This document shows, piece by piece, positions 48,689 through 59,748 of a stretch of DNA of 64,000 nt. This DNA comes from Tomocerus qinae. Its lineage: Eukaryota; Arthropoda; Collembola; Entomobryomorpha; Tomoceridae. The notes under the pieces were generated by a model. It was not told the origin of the DNA. It searched no databases and was given only the letters and a program-made list of their open reading frames with translations. The DNA lies in assembly GCA_020055645.1 (NCBI GenBank), contig CM034546.1:126067875-126131874 (forward strand), read 5' to 3'. Each line of letters opens with the position of its first letter. The first letter of the stretch is position 1. The translations under genes were made by a program, and so were the position numbers.

Positions 48689-50530
48689 TTTTTAACTATT
48701 AAAACCACTAAACAGGCATATCTAAAAATAGTAAACAAACAATGTTCTAATATCAAGTATTTCTATTGGAATTTATCAGATAACTGTAAATCACCTTTGA
48801 AAATCACGAATTTCAGTTTTGGTTTAAAATTTTCCTGCTTATGAAGAAAATTTTGTAGTTGTAAAACATTTACAGCGCATAACTTAATCTTAAAAACCTA
48901 AACAAACATGTCAGAACCATTTTGTAAACATATTTCAAAATGTATACCATCATGTCAGGCAATTTTAAATTACCACGATACTCTTTCCGTCCATCTTCAG
49001 ATTTTTCATTTTTTGACGTTTCAACTTCGTCCTAGCGTGATAAACAATTTTCCAATTAAAATTCTTGAGGTTAGTTTCTCTCTGCGTCTCTCTTGAATGC
49101 TTGAATATAGGTATAAGCAAGTATTTTGGGTTTAGCCATATGATGTAATAATAATAAAAAGGGACCATAGGCGGCTGCTTTATCAGATATCTGAATCTCC
49201 CCTGCAAAAATTTCTGTTTAGAAACAAATGTTTGACAAAATATTTGTGGTGCAATAATAAAAGCACACCTTAAATGTTTGTTGCGAATTGACAAAAACTT
49301 CGTAAACATTGCCGACAGCTGAATTCCATTTCTTGTGTAAATCCCACTTCCCTGTAAACTAATGTAAAATGCTTATGTCAGCAATTTCTGGTAGAGTAAA
49401 ATATAAATTAGTAGTATTAGAAAATAGATAAACTATGTTTTTATCTTTTATTTTTATCAGTTTATCTATAAGACTGACTAATAAATATTATCTATCAAGG
49501 TATTTTTGTTGCCTCCTCCCCTCGCTCGACCAAATTTATTTTGTGTATACGTGCCTAGATGACCATCAAAAGTGCAATAATTATTTATAAGCTATATTGT
49601 TATTACAAACAAACAACTTGGAAGAAAAAATTTCGTTTGCTCCTTTGAGTCTAAAAATTTAACATTCATCTGAGGAAAATATCTGTCAAACTATTGAACC
49701 AATTGGAATAAAATTCAAGTTGAAAACATTCCAAGTTTAGATGACAATTTTTGCTTCCTAATTTCAAAACATTTAATGTAGCTGTCATAAAGTGCAATTT
49801 TCAGAAGATTATTTTTGATTGTAATTTTCTTAATGGATATTTCCAATTTTATAAACTTGTCTCAAAGTTCCAGTTAATGAAAGCTTATTTATTTATACTT
49901 TTTATTTACCTGTTTCTTATCTAGGGTTAACCATTTTCACCCAGCAAAATGTAGATCTTGTTGGCTAATTACTAAAACAATCACTTTAATAGAAAATGTT
50001 TTTAGTTTCAACGAGTTATATTTATGTGAGCTTCAAGCAAGTTGCTTGTTGTCTAGTATTTCAACTTACTTTTGATTGTATTTATAACACATACTTTTAC
50101 CTCATTGGACACTCCTAAAATGTTTCTGTAGGAAACTTTTAGGTAAATGGAATATCGTTTAACGTAAATATGTATCTCATTCGGACAGTTTGTTTTTTGT
50201 TGGCACTATAAAATAGAAATAACCTCACTTGGTTTTCCTTTAAAAAACTTATGTTATACATTATTTATGTAGTATGCACAGTATGCAGTAATTTCCTAAA
50301 AACGTTATAATACTTATTAGTAATATTTTACCGATAGTGACGAATAGCGGTACCGCATAGTACACATTTATCTTAAACAAGGCTAGCACTTGTGTAGTAT
50401 TTCTAGTAATATTCTGTAAGTATTTTCATAATAAACAATTATAATGACAATGACGATATAACAAATATGCTTGAATTACAATACATCAAAAATTGGTCAG
50501 TAAAAACAGAAAACTGTATGTATATATATG
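48689..50530. other. Gene-free stretch upstream of the giant gene
   Basis: Should include its promoter, but no TATA box is clear. Short ORFs only. Confidence 0.5.
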
Positions 50531-51838
50531 TCGTAGACTGGGAGGGAAAGGTGACTGGGAGGGATATAATGTCCCTCTCCGACTAGACTGGGTGGGATAG
50601 CTCTGTACCGCTAGCGGTACCGAACCATGAGGTTTCCGACTGGGAGGGATAGGTTGTAAAGGATTGATATGAATGATCCTATGTGTATAAGTGCCACAAC
50701 TATCGCAGATTTTAGGTTACTCTTACATGTTTTATTCATTATTTATAATCATTATTTTCTATAATATCCAAGTAAAAAATGTCCCTGTAGCTAGGAGTTC
50801 AATTATCTAAATTTTTGCAGGAACTGCTGCTGCCGTTGTGGTATTTAGTACCACAGTGAATATTATTCTTTTTATAGAGACATTTTAACTTGGACAGTTA
50901 CCCTTGCAATTGCAAATGGATTGAGAGGTGTATGATGTTACAGATAGCAATGTAGTTATGTACTTCGGCCATACAATTGTGTCGATTTCAGCGGTCCATC
51001 GACCGACATTTACTTCACTTACCATACATTCAATGATCCCCTTGGCACATTGAATGTATGGTTAGTAAGTAATGTGTGGTAACTCCTAGCTTTGGAAAAA
51101 AACCATTAATAAATATAATAGCAGCGTTACCTACTTAACTATTTGACTGTCAATCTTGACTTAATAATTTATGATTTAATTATGACTAATACAAAAAGGG
51201 CAATATCTTTACTCTACATAAAGATAAAGTGGGGCATGCGCATGGGATTCTTTCACTATTCCTGAATAAATGTTTGTATCTATGTCCGTAATATTTTGTA
51301 ATTAATGAGTAAGGGTAATATTTTGTAATTAATGAGCAAGGACTAGGCTATCAATACTGAGTCCAATCAACGGTCTATGAAATTCGGGCCAATGCGCAGT
51401 CGCTAGAAATTTACTGATTTCAACATTTTCTAGCACACTTTATGTGTGCTAGGATTCAACTAGTACTTAATATTTACAAATATTATAGAAAATAATGATT
51501 GCAATGAATAAGAAATGTAAGAGTAACCTAAAATCTGCGATAATAATAATTTATGATTTAATTATGACTGATGCAAACTGTGCAATATACTTAACATTTA
51601 TGAATATTATAGAAAATAATGATTACAATGAATAAAACATGTAAGAGTAACCTAAAATCTGCGATAGTTGTAGCACTTATACACATAGGATCATTCATAT
51701 CAATCCTTTACAACCTATCCCTCCCAGTCGGAAACCTCATGGTTCGGTACCGCTAGCGGTACAGAGCTATCTCATCCAGTCTAGTCGGAGAGGGACATTA
51801 TATCCCTCCCAGTCACCTTTCCCTCCCAGTCTACGACA
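50531..51838. repeat. Inverted repeat with 236-bp arms
   Basis: Arms 50531-50766 and 51603-51838 are inverted copies, with few mismatches. The 836-bp spacer has its own partial repeats (51481-51540 resembles 51599-51665; 51163-51210 resembles 51545-51595) and a perfect 15-bp hairpin at 51021-51035/51048-51062. No ORF of note is present. Confidence 0.85.
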
Positions 51839-52300
51839 TACACATAGGATCATTCATATCAATCCTTTACAACCTATCCCTCCCAGTCGGAAACCTCATG
51901 GTTCGGTACCGCTAGCGGTACAGAGCTATCTCATCCAGTCTAGTCGGAGAGGGACATTATATCCCTCCCAGTCACCTTTCCCTCCCAGTCTACGACATAC
52001 ACATAGGATCATTCATATCAATCCTTTACAACCTATCCCTCCCAGTCGGAAACCTCATGGTTCGGTACCGCTAGCGGTACAGAGCTATCTCATCCAGTCT
52101 AGTCGGAGAGGGACATTATATCCCTCCCAGTCTACGACATACACATAGGATCATTCATATCAATCCTTTACAACCTATCCCTCCCAGTCGGAAACCTCAT
52201 GGTTCGGTACCGCTAGCGGTACAGAGCTATCTCATCCAGTCTATAGTCGGAGAGGGACATTATATCCCTCCCAGTCACCTTTCCCTCCCAGTCTACGACA
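51681..52300. repeat. Four tandem copies of a 159-bp unit carrying an 18-bp palindrome
   Basis: Units start at 51681, 51840, 51999 and 52141; the third is 17 bp short. Each has ctcccagtc motifs and GGTACCGCTAGCGGTAC(A/C) at its centre. The first unit is also the right arm of the inverted repeat, so the array grew on one side only. Confidence 0.93.
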
Positions 52301-52876
52301 TATATGCTCAAGCGATGAATCTTTCATGCACTATAATATATGGAGGATTGATGGATATCTATACTCTATACTAAGTATAAATATCATCTCTTTGAATAGA
52401 ATACTATACTGACAATGTAACAACTTATTGGAACTTGTCACCGTTTCTTTATTTTGCTATTTATTTTATTTATTAAATACTAATTCATCATCTGTTGTGT
52501 GGTAAATAATATTTTTGCATAGAAATAAATACTAATATTATAAGATTGACTTTGAAAATGTAATCACTTTTCAATCTCCACAAAATCATGCAGTACTGCT
52601 TTTAAGTTGTAAGTAGTTGCCTTTTTATCCCTTTTCTGTTGAATAACAAGATAGTTTTATATCAGTATAAAATTTCTTTAAGTTAAAACAGCATTTTCTG
52701 GAAAATTCCAATTCGTCAACTAAGAGTTAAAAGGGAGATTATTGCAATAAATAGATTATGTAAATTTTTAAATTTGTGAGTTGAGCTATTATAGTATTCA
52801 CGTTAGTTTTCTGAATAGACCTCGAAAACAAAAAGATTGAAAGATAAGAAGACAATGAAAGCTCATGCTCCGAAAG

Positions 52877-52975
52877 TTTTCAATAATGTACACCCCAACG
52901 CATACCTCCATGTATTTATTTATTTTGTAATAAATTTAGCACATGAAGGTATGCGTTGGGGTACATTATTGAAAA
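52877..52975. mobile_element. Short hairpin MITE (copy 1)
   Basis: TTTTCAATAATGTAC and accccaacgcatacct are followed after a short loop by their complements. The second copy is at 53991-54099. Confidence 0.8.
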
Positions 52976-53185
52976 CATTAATTGAGTAATGATTAAGGAC
53001 TAGGAGATGGTTGAAGAGCATGAATTAAACAATGTAAAGTGGCACACAAATAAAATAAAACACAAGACACTCAAAAATTAAACAGTTAAAATTTATTTTT
53101 AAATCAGTATTCTTAAAAATTATAAAATCGATTTGTTTCGGCAAACTCCCACAAAAAACATTTTCGCATAAAAGTCAATTGTTTC

Positions 53186-53261
53186 GACAAACTCGTGCAA
53201 AAACGACATTTTCGTATAAATGCGAAAACGACATTTATGTCGTTTTTTGTGCGAGTTTGTC
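53186..53261. repeat. Hairpin with 24-bp arms
   Basis: GACAAACTCGTGCAAAAACG at 53186 pairs with the reversed copy ending at 53261, with one or two mismatches. The related word tttcggcaaactcccac occurs just upstream at about 53135. Confidence 0.7.
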
Positions 53262-53639
53262 AAATCTACTCAACAAACCAGCTTGAGCTCATCGCAGTAG
53301 TGATCTGTGAAGACATTGTGACTAAAAATCAATAGACCACCCACCAAGCTACTTGGGTGACCTACAGTTCTCCAGTCAGGAGTCACGATCCAGTCCGAGC
53401 TCACTTCATTCTGCTTTCCCAGCCACAAACAATTACCATTGGATTAAAAATCAGCTGGAAAAGATCTCTGACGATACTAGTAATGTAGTAATATTTTTGT
53501 ACAGTTGTAGATAACCGGTTCTAGATACTATTCTGTCTGTATATCTTTCAGCTCAACTCAAAAAGCTCTCTAGAAAGAAGCCAGACCTACGTGACCTACC
53601 AGATTACTTCCCCAACTTTCTGTTCATGATGGGCACGTG

Positions 53640-53906
53640 CAGCAGCAGCGTTGGTCTTTTTGGTCTGTTCTGTTCTTCACTTCACAGTTCACATTTCACA
53701 TCACACGCACACTACTGACTGCGACTGCACTGACTAGACTGACAACTGACTGACTGCTTAAAATATTTCCGTGCAGATTGCAGACTTTTAGTCAACTGAA
53801 CTGACTGTTTCTTTATTAATCGTTTTTATTTTAATTTCCGTGTTACCTGCTTCTAAAGCTGAAGATTTGAAAAATTCTGAAGCTGAAATTGAAACCCAAT
53901 TATTAG
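53640..53906 (+). other. Probable 5' leader exon of the DXO-like gene
   Basis: A donor site ATTAG|GTAAGA at 53906/53907 pairs with the acceptor TTTCTTAG at 54230, seven bases before the start codon. The region has an ACTGAC-rich stretch (53710-53755). The transcription start is not determined. Confidence 0.5.
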
Positions 53907-53990
53907 GTAAGAAAATGATTTTGTTCACCTACATTGACTATTTGATTTATCATTGTATTTATTTTTTTGTTCAACATTCATTCAATCACA

Positions 53991-54099
53991 ATTAATGTTT
54001 TCAATAATGTACCCCAACTCCAACCCAACGCATACCTCCATGTACTAAATTTAGCACACGAGAGGGTATGCGTTGGGGTACATTATTGAAAACATTAAT
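53991..54099. mobile_element. Short hairpin MITE (copy 2)
   Basis: ATTAATGTTTTCAATAATG through to its complement, the same family as 52877-52975, lying inside the leader intron of the DXO-like gene. Confidence 0.8.
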
Positions 54100-54236
54100 T
54101 AGGTTAGATTGTAGGTTGCATTGCATTGTGTACTAAAAGTAAAATAAATATTAAAAACTTTTTCAAAATGCCAGCTTAATTATTTTTATTTGTAAAATAA
54201 TTTGACGTTTCTATTTAATCTGTTTCTTAGTAAACC

Positions 54237-55379
54237 ATGGCCGAAGGTTTGGAAAGAGAATTAAAGAAATTAAGCCTGAAACAAGAAGATGCTTCAATTT
54301 CAAAAACGATTCCGGTACCTTATTATCTGGAAGTTAGGAAGAGCGGGTCAACAAATGTTGAAAATTTGAGTTTTCGAGGTCAAAAGCTTATTGGCGGTTT
54401 CCAAATTACTGAAAAGCAAGAATTTGAAAATAATATGGTTCTTCCCAAAATGATATCGGAGAGTGCGATCAAGAAATTAAATGGTTCAAATACTTATTTG
54501 GGCGTGGGCTTCGATAGAGCAATTAAGATAACAAACTACCAAGTTTACCATGAGCTGAAGCAGGAATTCTTTTTGAAGTGGATTCTTCAGGAAAATTACC
54601 ACAAAGCAGTCCAGGAAAAGAAGTACAAGAAACCCTCCATCATCTGTTTTGGAGGACGAATCACAGACCCTTTGATTACACGAGCAATAACACGATTTGG
54701 AGATTGGAAAATCTACGCAGGTAAATTCAACGATGTTATTTATCTGTGGGATGAAAAGGATCAGTCTCAGGCAACTCGATTACCAGACTTGCAGTCGTTT
54801 TATGGAATCTATTTTGAACAATTGCTGACTAAAAGCAATCCTCAAGATTTGGTTGCCAACGAATTTGACAAAACTTATGTCATCAACGAAGTTACATTTG
54901 GAAGTCATCAGATTCTCTGTCTTAGCGAAATCGATGCCGAAGGTGAGAATGGGGAGTGGGTGGAGTTTAAAGTCTACAAATCGTGCTCTCCAAAAGGATT
55001 GATGGGAAAATTCCTAAAGTACTGGGCTCAAAGCATTGTCCCTGGGATTCAAAAACTGGTGATTGGAAATCATGAGAATGGACGTTTGAAGAAAGTTGAA
55101 ATTACATCAACAGACGCCTTAGCCAATAAAATCGGTCTGCGTACAAACGACTGCTACGAATTTGAAGATCGTTTGCTAAAGTTTATCAGCAGCCATTTGC
55201 CAGAGAATGACCCGAAAATTGTCAAAACATTTTCTTGGCGAGATGGGGATCTCCGAGTAATTGCTGCCGATGTAGCTGTGAAAGATATTCCCAAATTAAT
55301 GCTCCCAGATTGGTACACTCAGGCTGTTGAGAAGGAAAATCAAAATGTCTCTCTTCCAGCGAAAACCGTTACAAAATAA
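54237..55379 (+). CDS. DXO/Rai1-family decapping exoribonuclease
   Basis: The coding sequence lies in one exon, 380 residues, which is close to the family's usual length. Active-site motifs are in the expected order: a G-x-x-F-E at 190-194 (GIYFE), E-x-D at 231-233 (EID) preceded by FGSHQILCLS, E-x-K at 243-245 (EFK), and the WAQSIVPGIQKLVIG segment at 263-277, which matches the W-Q-S-x-x-P-G-I block of DXO. The enzymes remove incomplete or non-canonical caps (including NAD) from RNA and degrade the RNA 5' to 3', mainly in the nucleus. All metal-binding residues appear intact. The start ATG follows an intron acceptor at 54230. I cannot say whether it is the single DXO gene or an extra copy. 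Confidence 0.87.
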   Translation: MAEGLERELKKLSLKQEDASISKTIPVPYYLEVRKSGSTNVENLSFRGQKLIGGFQITEKQEFENNMVLPKMISESAIKKLNGSNTYLGVGFDRAIKITNYQVYHELKQEFFLKWILQENYHKAVQEKKYKKPSIICFGGRITDPLITRAITRFGDWKIYAGKFNDVIYLWDEKDQSQATRLPDLQSFYGIYFEQLLTKSNPQDLVANEFDKTYVINEVTFGSHQILCLSEIDAEGENGEWVEFKVYKSCSPKGLMGKFLKYWAQSIVPGIQKLVIGNHENGRLKKVEITSTDALANKIGLRTNDCYEFEDRLLKFISSHLPENDPKIVKTFSWRDGDLRVIAADVAVKDIPKLMLPDWYTQAVEKENQNVSLPAKTVTK

Positions 55380-56204
55380 AAAAGATACATATGTAAGTAG
55401 TAAGAAGATCGTTTTTCATTTTGTACTTAATTTGTTTTTAAATCATATTTATTTAATTTATTATTTAATTTAGAATAATATCCTAATAGGCAATGTAACA
55501 CTGATATAGTATTTGCTTTATTTTATTTATAGATTCTACTAACTGCTGTTTTTAGGAATGACATGGTTGAACTAAATTACTTTTACCAAGGAAGTCTAAT
55601 CAATTTAATTTTAATTTTTGACTACCTACCTTTAATTAATTTATGCTGACTTATTTGTTGTCTATTGCTGCTATTCAGAAAATCATTTTTTGAGGTAAAT
55701 AATTTAAATAAATAAAATTGTTTAATAACTTTGAAAACCAATTTTTATGGTTTTGGGTTTTATGAAACTATGTCATTTATTCAATTCTAATATGCTATTC
55801 GGTTGTTTAATTGTGTAGGTGTAGTCTATTGTATTTAGTCGTTAAGTTGCAGTAGGTAGGTAGGTAATTTATTGGGCAAGTAAGTTGAATAGTAAAATAG
55901 AATGATCATAGGAGTGTGCACTGCCTCTGTCCGAGTCTGTCCTGCCTGCCTGGTTTTACAGCGTCTCATCTTGCCTCATTTTAGTATAGTGTAGTATTTG
56001 TAGTTTTGTATTAGTAGTTAGTTGTAGTAGTATAATATATACGTAGTGTAGTCCTATCCTATCTCCTAAGATTTGTCTTCTGTATCAAATGTATTAATAA
56101 TTAAATTATAACAGTATTTAATTATTATAGTTTGGATAATTTATTTGGGTACCACAATACATGAATTTAAATTATTTATTCTAATTCTAAGTACAACTAA
56201 GAAA
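55380..56204. other. Gene-free stretch between two convergent genes
   Basis: 3' flanks of the DXO-like gene and the chemoreceptor-like gene. AATAAA motifs occur near 55710. Nothing else is recognised. Confidence 0.5.
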
Positions 56205-57993
56205 TTATTTTTCCTCAACATAATGTCCTATTACTGCCTGTGATGGTACGGACACCAAAAACGTGACTAAATAGCTGACAATAGCTTCGTAGGAATCAAA
56301 AATGTGGCTGTGTTTAACTGCTTTGAATGGTCCATAATTAATTCCATAGGCCCTTGTTGCAAAAATAGTTTTACGATAGAAATCTTTCATTTGAGCTGGA
56401 GAAATACTCTTAATTTCTGCCAGAGTGTCACAAGAATGTTTCCAACACAGAGCGTAGCCAAGTAAGAACATCGTATTGAATGCAATACACGCGAAAGTCA
56501 GAAGTAAGAAGATGAAGTAAGATATCAAAGACGTCTTTCCATACAGTCTAATACCTCCAAATCCCCCTACAACAATAACTGCTGAATACGCGAAAATGTA
56601 AACTGGCAAAAGTATCGAGATAAAACCTGAATTTAGATTTATGTTCAAAATACGCATTCGATTATACACCCGCAGTTTTATTCCAAGGTCACCCTCCTCA
56701 TTTCTAGAGAATAAAATTTAAAAAAAATTTTTTGAATTACTAATTATCGTGATATTTAAACATTTGCAGAGAATTTTCCTATTAATTCAAAACTTATGCC
56801 ATGAAATTTTAAAAATTCAAAATAATTATGAAAAAATTAACTGAAAATATCAAGTTAAATTGATATAGGTATTCAAGAACATACAAATAACCAAAAACCA
56901 TCCAATATTATGTGACATATTTACTACTAAATTAATAAACTTCTATATCAGGGACAAAAAAGGTCCTCCTTTTTCACAAAAAGTAAAAAAGTACTACTTT
57001 CTTTTAAAAAGCAGTCCGTTTTACCTTTTTTGTCTTATTAACATGTAAAGTGGAAGCAAATGGGACATAATGCCATATCAAAATAGGTAAAAAGGCTAAA
57101 AAATGACTGCTTTTTTAAAAACTTCTACCTTTTTTACAAAAAAGTCTTAATTTTTGTTCCCTGATCTATTGTCTATATACACATTTAATTACCTGACATG
57201 GTCCAGCCAAAATGCATTCCTTAAAATGTAAATGGCACTGTAAGTGACAAAAAATCCGAAGCTAGATGCTCCGAAAAAAGTGACACCACCTTGAATGAGT
57301 ATGAGAGCCGAACTTACAAAAATATTTTCGTTTCTACTGGAGAATATGGAATCAGCCATCAAAAACCCCACTTTAGGAAGTGCCAGTATGAAGACGATTA
57401 TTAAGAAGATGCACGTTGAGCACCAGACAGGAAGAATGCATCTCATGGCCAAACGTTCCATATTTTTGGGAGTCAACAGTCCATTTTTTGATCCTTGTCG
57501 AAGACCTTCAAAAAAATTTCTATTATTACATTGGAAAGTATTTTATTGGAGTATTGGAAAGTATTGGAAATAAATTTTTCAAAATTCCCTCACCCTCGAC
57601 TCGAGTTTTGCTATCGTGCAGAAGTTGATTGAGCAAGTAGACAATTTCTTCCCCTCTGATTTGAATATTGAGGAGGGATGTCCCAAGGATCAAGTACCCA
57701 GTGGCCAACAGAGAGAAGAATATTATTAGATTGTAGTCCCTCTGTTCCTTTGCCAATTCAGTTTTTAATATGTACAATTCATAGCCACAGAAGAAGACGT
57801 GGAGCCATATGGCTATTTTAATTGCTTCGTTTTGAAATTTCGATTTGGAATATTTAAACTCGCAAGTTTTTGTTTTCCAAGTGAAATTTGTGCCTTTCAG
57901 AAAGTGCATGATGTTGATGTAGAATCCAAACCAGCCAAAACTGCTCACACACTGTGACAATACAATTTTTTTGCCAAATCGACCAAATACCAT
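56205..57993 (-). CDS. Seven-transmembrane chemoreceptor-like protein (gustatory-receptor type)
   Basis: Exons 57993-57594, 57505-57193 and 56703-56205 (minus strand) total 1,212 bases, 403 residues. It is strongly hydrophobic with about seven predicted membrane spans separated by short charged loops, no signal peptide, and the length of an arthropod gustatory receptor. Intron phases are 1 and 2. The C-terminus contains SYLVTFLVSVPSQA where insect gustatory receptors have T-Y-x-x-x-x-x-Q, so the match is partial. If correct, it is a ligand-gated cation channel subunit in the sensory neuron membrane, inverted relative to GPCRs. Another multi-span membrane family cannot be excluded. Confidence 0.62.
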
Positions 57994-59748
57994 TTTTTAT
58001 TAGGAAAATCAAAATAGTTTTAATATATCACATAACTACTGTCAGTTTGAATTTCTATAAAAAAGCTCCAGAAAATGGTTTAAGTATTATAGATTCAGTT
58101 AATGCGGTTTGGTCAGCTACTAGAGAACTCCACTAATAAAATGTTGGTATACACTCAATCGTATTAATATTCACATTAATAAGTCATATGGCTAGCCCTG
58201 GCTAGAATAAATTAAAATGTCTAAAGAAAAAGGTTGACATGTTTGTGTGTTTACTTTTGCATGACTAAGAAATGGAAGGCCGTCAATCATTCAGGGAATC
58301 AACACATTCAAGGCATCGAATTTGGCAACTTATCTTGTGTGGGATTAAAACATCCTAAATTGTTTTTGTGGTTAAAATTAGATCAACAAAAGATTCCCTT
58401 AAAAAATTTGAACGTTTATCATAAGTGAGTGTCCTAACATTTAGCTAGCATAAACTGCATTCTGCTTGCATGACCAATAATTATCTGTGTTTATATTAGC
58501 CTTATTTTAATTTGAAATCAAATGGCTTAATTTTTAACATTTTTACTAAGCTTCTAGACAGTGGCAAGATACACACACACTCACTGTAAGGTATAGCTAC
58601 GGTAAATGTGACTGTAACTGTAACTAATGATTAGGTCTTATGAGTAATTTTAAATTCTACAAATTCTACATTTCTACAGTTTACATTTCCTTTTTCAAAC
58701 CTTTTAACATAATTATAGTACTTTACCGCTAAAATGCAGCTAAATATCTGCTTATAGATTTTAGTAATAACCAATGCAGGGCAAAATTTGTCGTAAGCCA
58801 GTGTGCTAACTGATAATTAAAATAATGACATCGAGAAAAGATCTATAGGTTTAAATATTTTCTCGAAAAATTGTGTGAAAATAGAAATTACAACTAATTT
58901 ACTAAAGATGAATGGTAGGTAAGAATAAATTGGCAAGTTTATGTTGCCAATTTGGGTGTGAATCCTTTTATTGATTTTTTAACTTTGTCTGATTTCCCAT
59001 CATCGCTTCTATTATAAATTATTTAGCAGGACTGTCTCATTGTCAACTGTCACATTAAATTTCAAGCAGATAGAAAAGTTGATGACTATATAAATTTCAC
59101 AAACAGCCTTTGTGTTAGCTTAGGGCAGGTTCCTACTGGCTATTATATAATTATTAAGATTTAAATATATATAACCAGGCAAGGTTAATTTAAACGGTAG
59201 GACTTTTAATAAGTGTGATCTTACTGCTGAAACTGTGATATTTGTTTATTCGTGAGTATTTGGTCTATGTAAATACACGGGCTAGGCTGCGGAGTTAAAG
59301 TCTGTAAATTATGACTTATTGTCCTTCTTTAAAGATTAGCACAAAAACATCATGCTTATTAATGTCTGCGTTAGGTAGGACCTATAAGTTAAAATATCCT
59401 TGTATTGTCATTTTGCGACTTTTCAACATAAACAACTTTAAATCTTAATAATAATGGAAAGAGCTTCCCTTATAAACTCCGTCCGGAATACGACTCACTA
59501 TCTTGTAATATTTATTTAGTTATCTATTTCTTAAGTATACTTACTCTCTCGCCCTAACCCTGCCTGATACTCGTTTGCATTATAAAATGTGCCTCAGAGT
59601 TATTGCTGTTATTGATAGTTGCGTGTCACATGATTTCGTTTGATTTAAACCACTTGTTTCTGAGTTTTAGTTTTATCGAGAATTGTTGAATCAATATACT
59701 GATACAATTTAGTACTTAGCTACCTACTTATAAGTTTTAAAAAATAAT
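57994..59748. other. Gene-free stretch
   Basis: Upstream of both the chemoreceptor-like gene and the P450 gene. A 64-codon ORF at 58234 has no recognised domain. No repeat was noticed. Confidence 0.5.

Noticed and set aside
50531-52300. CRISPR or phage attachment array
   Set aside because: Whole units are duplicated, without variable spacers, in eukaryotic intergenic DNA.
57295-57628. Plus-strand ORFs of 92 and 70 codons
   Set aside because: They are shadows of the chemoreceptor-like exons on the minus strand.
58234-58428. 64-codon ORF
   Set aside because: No domain and no splice partner; I cannot support it as a gene.
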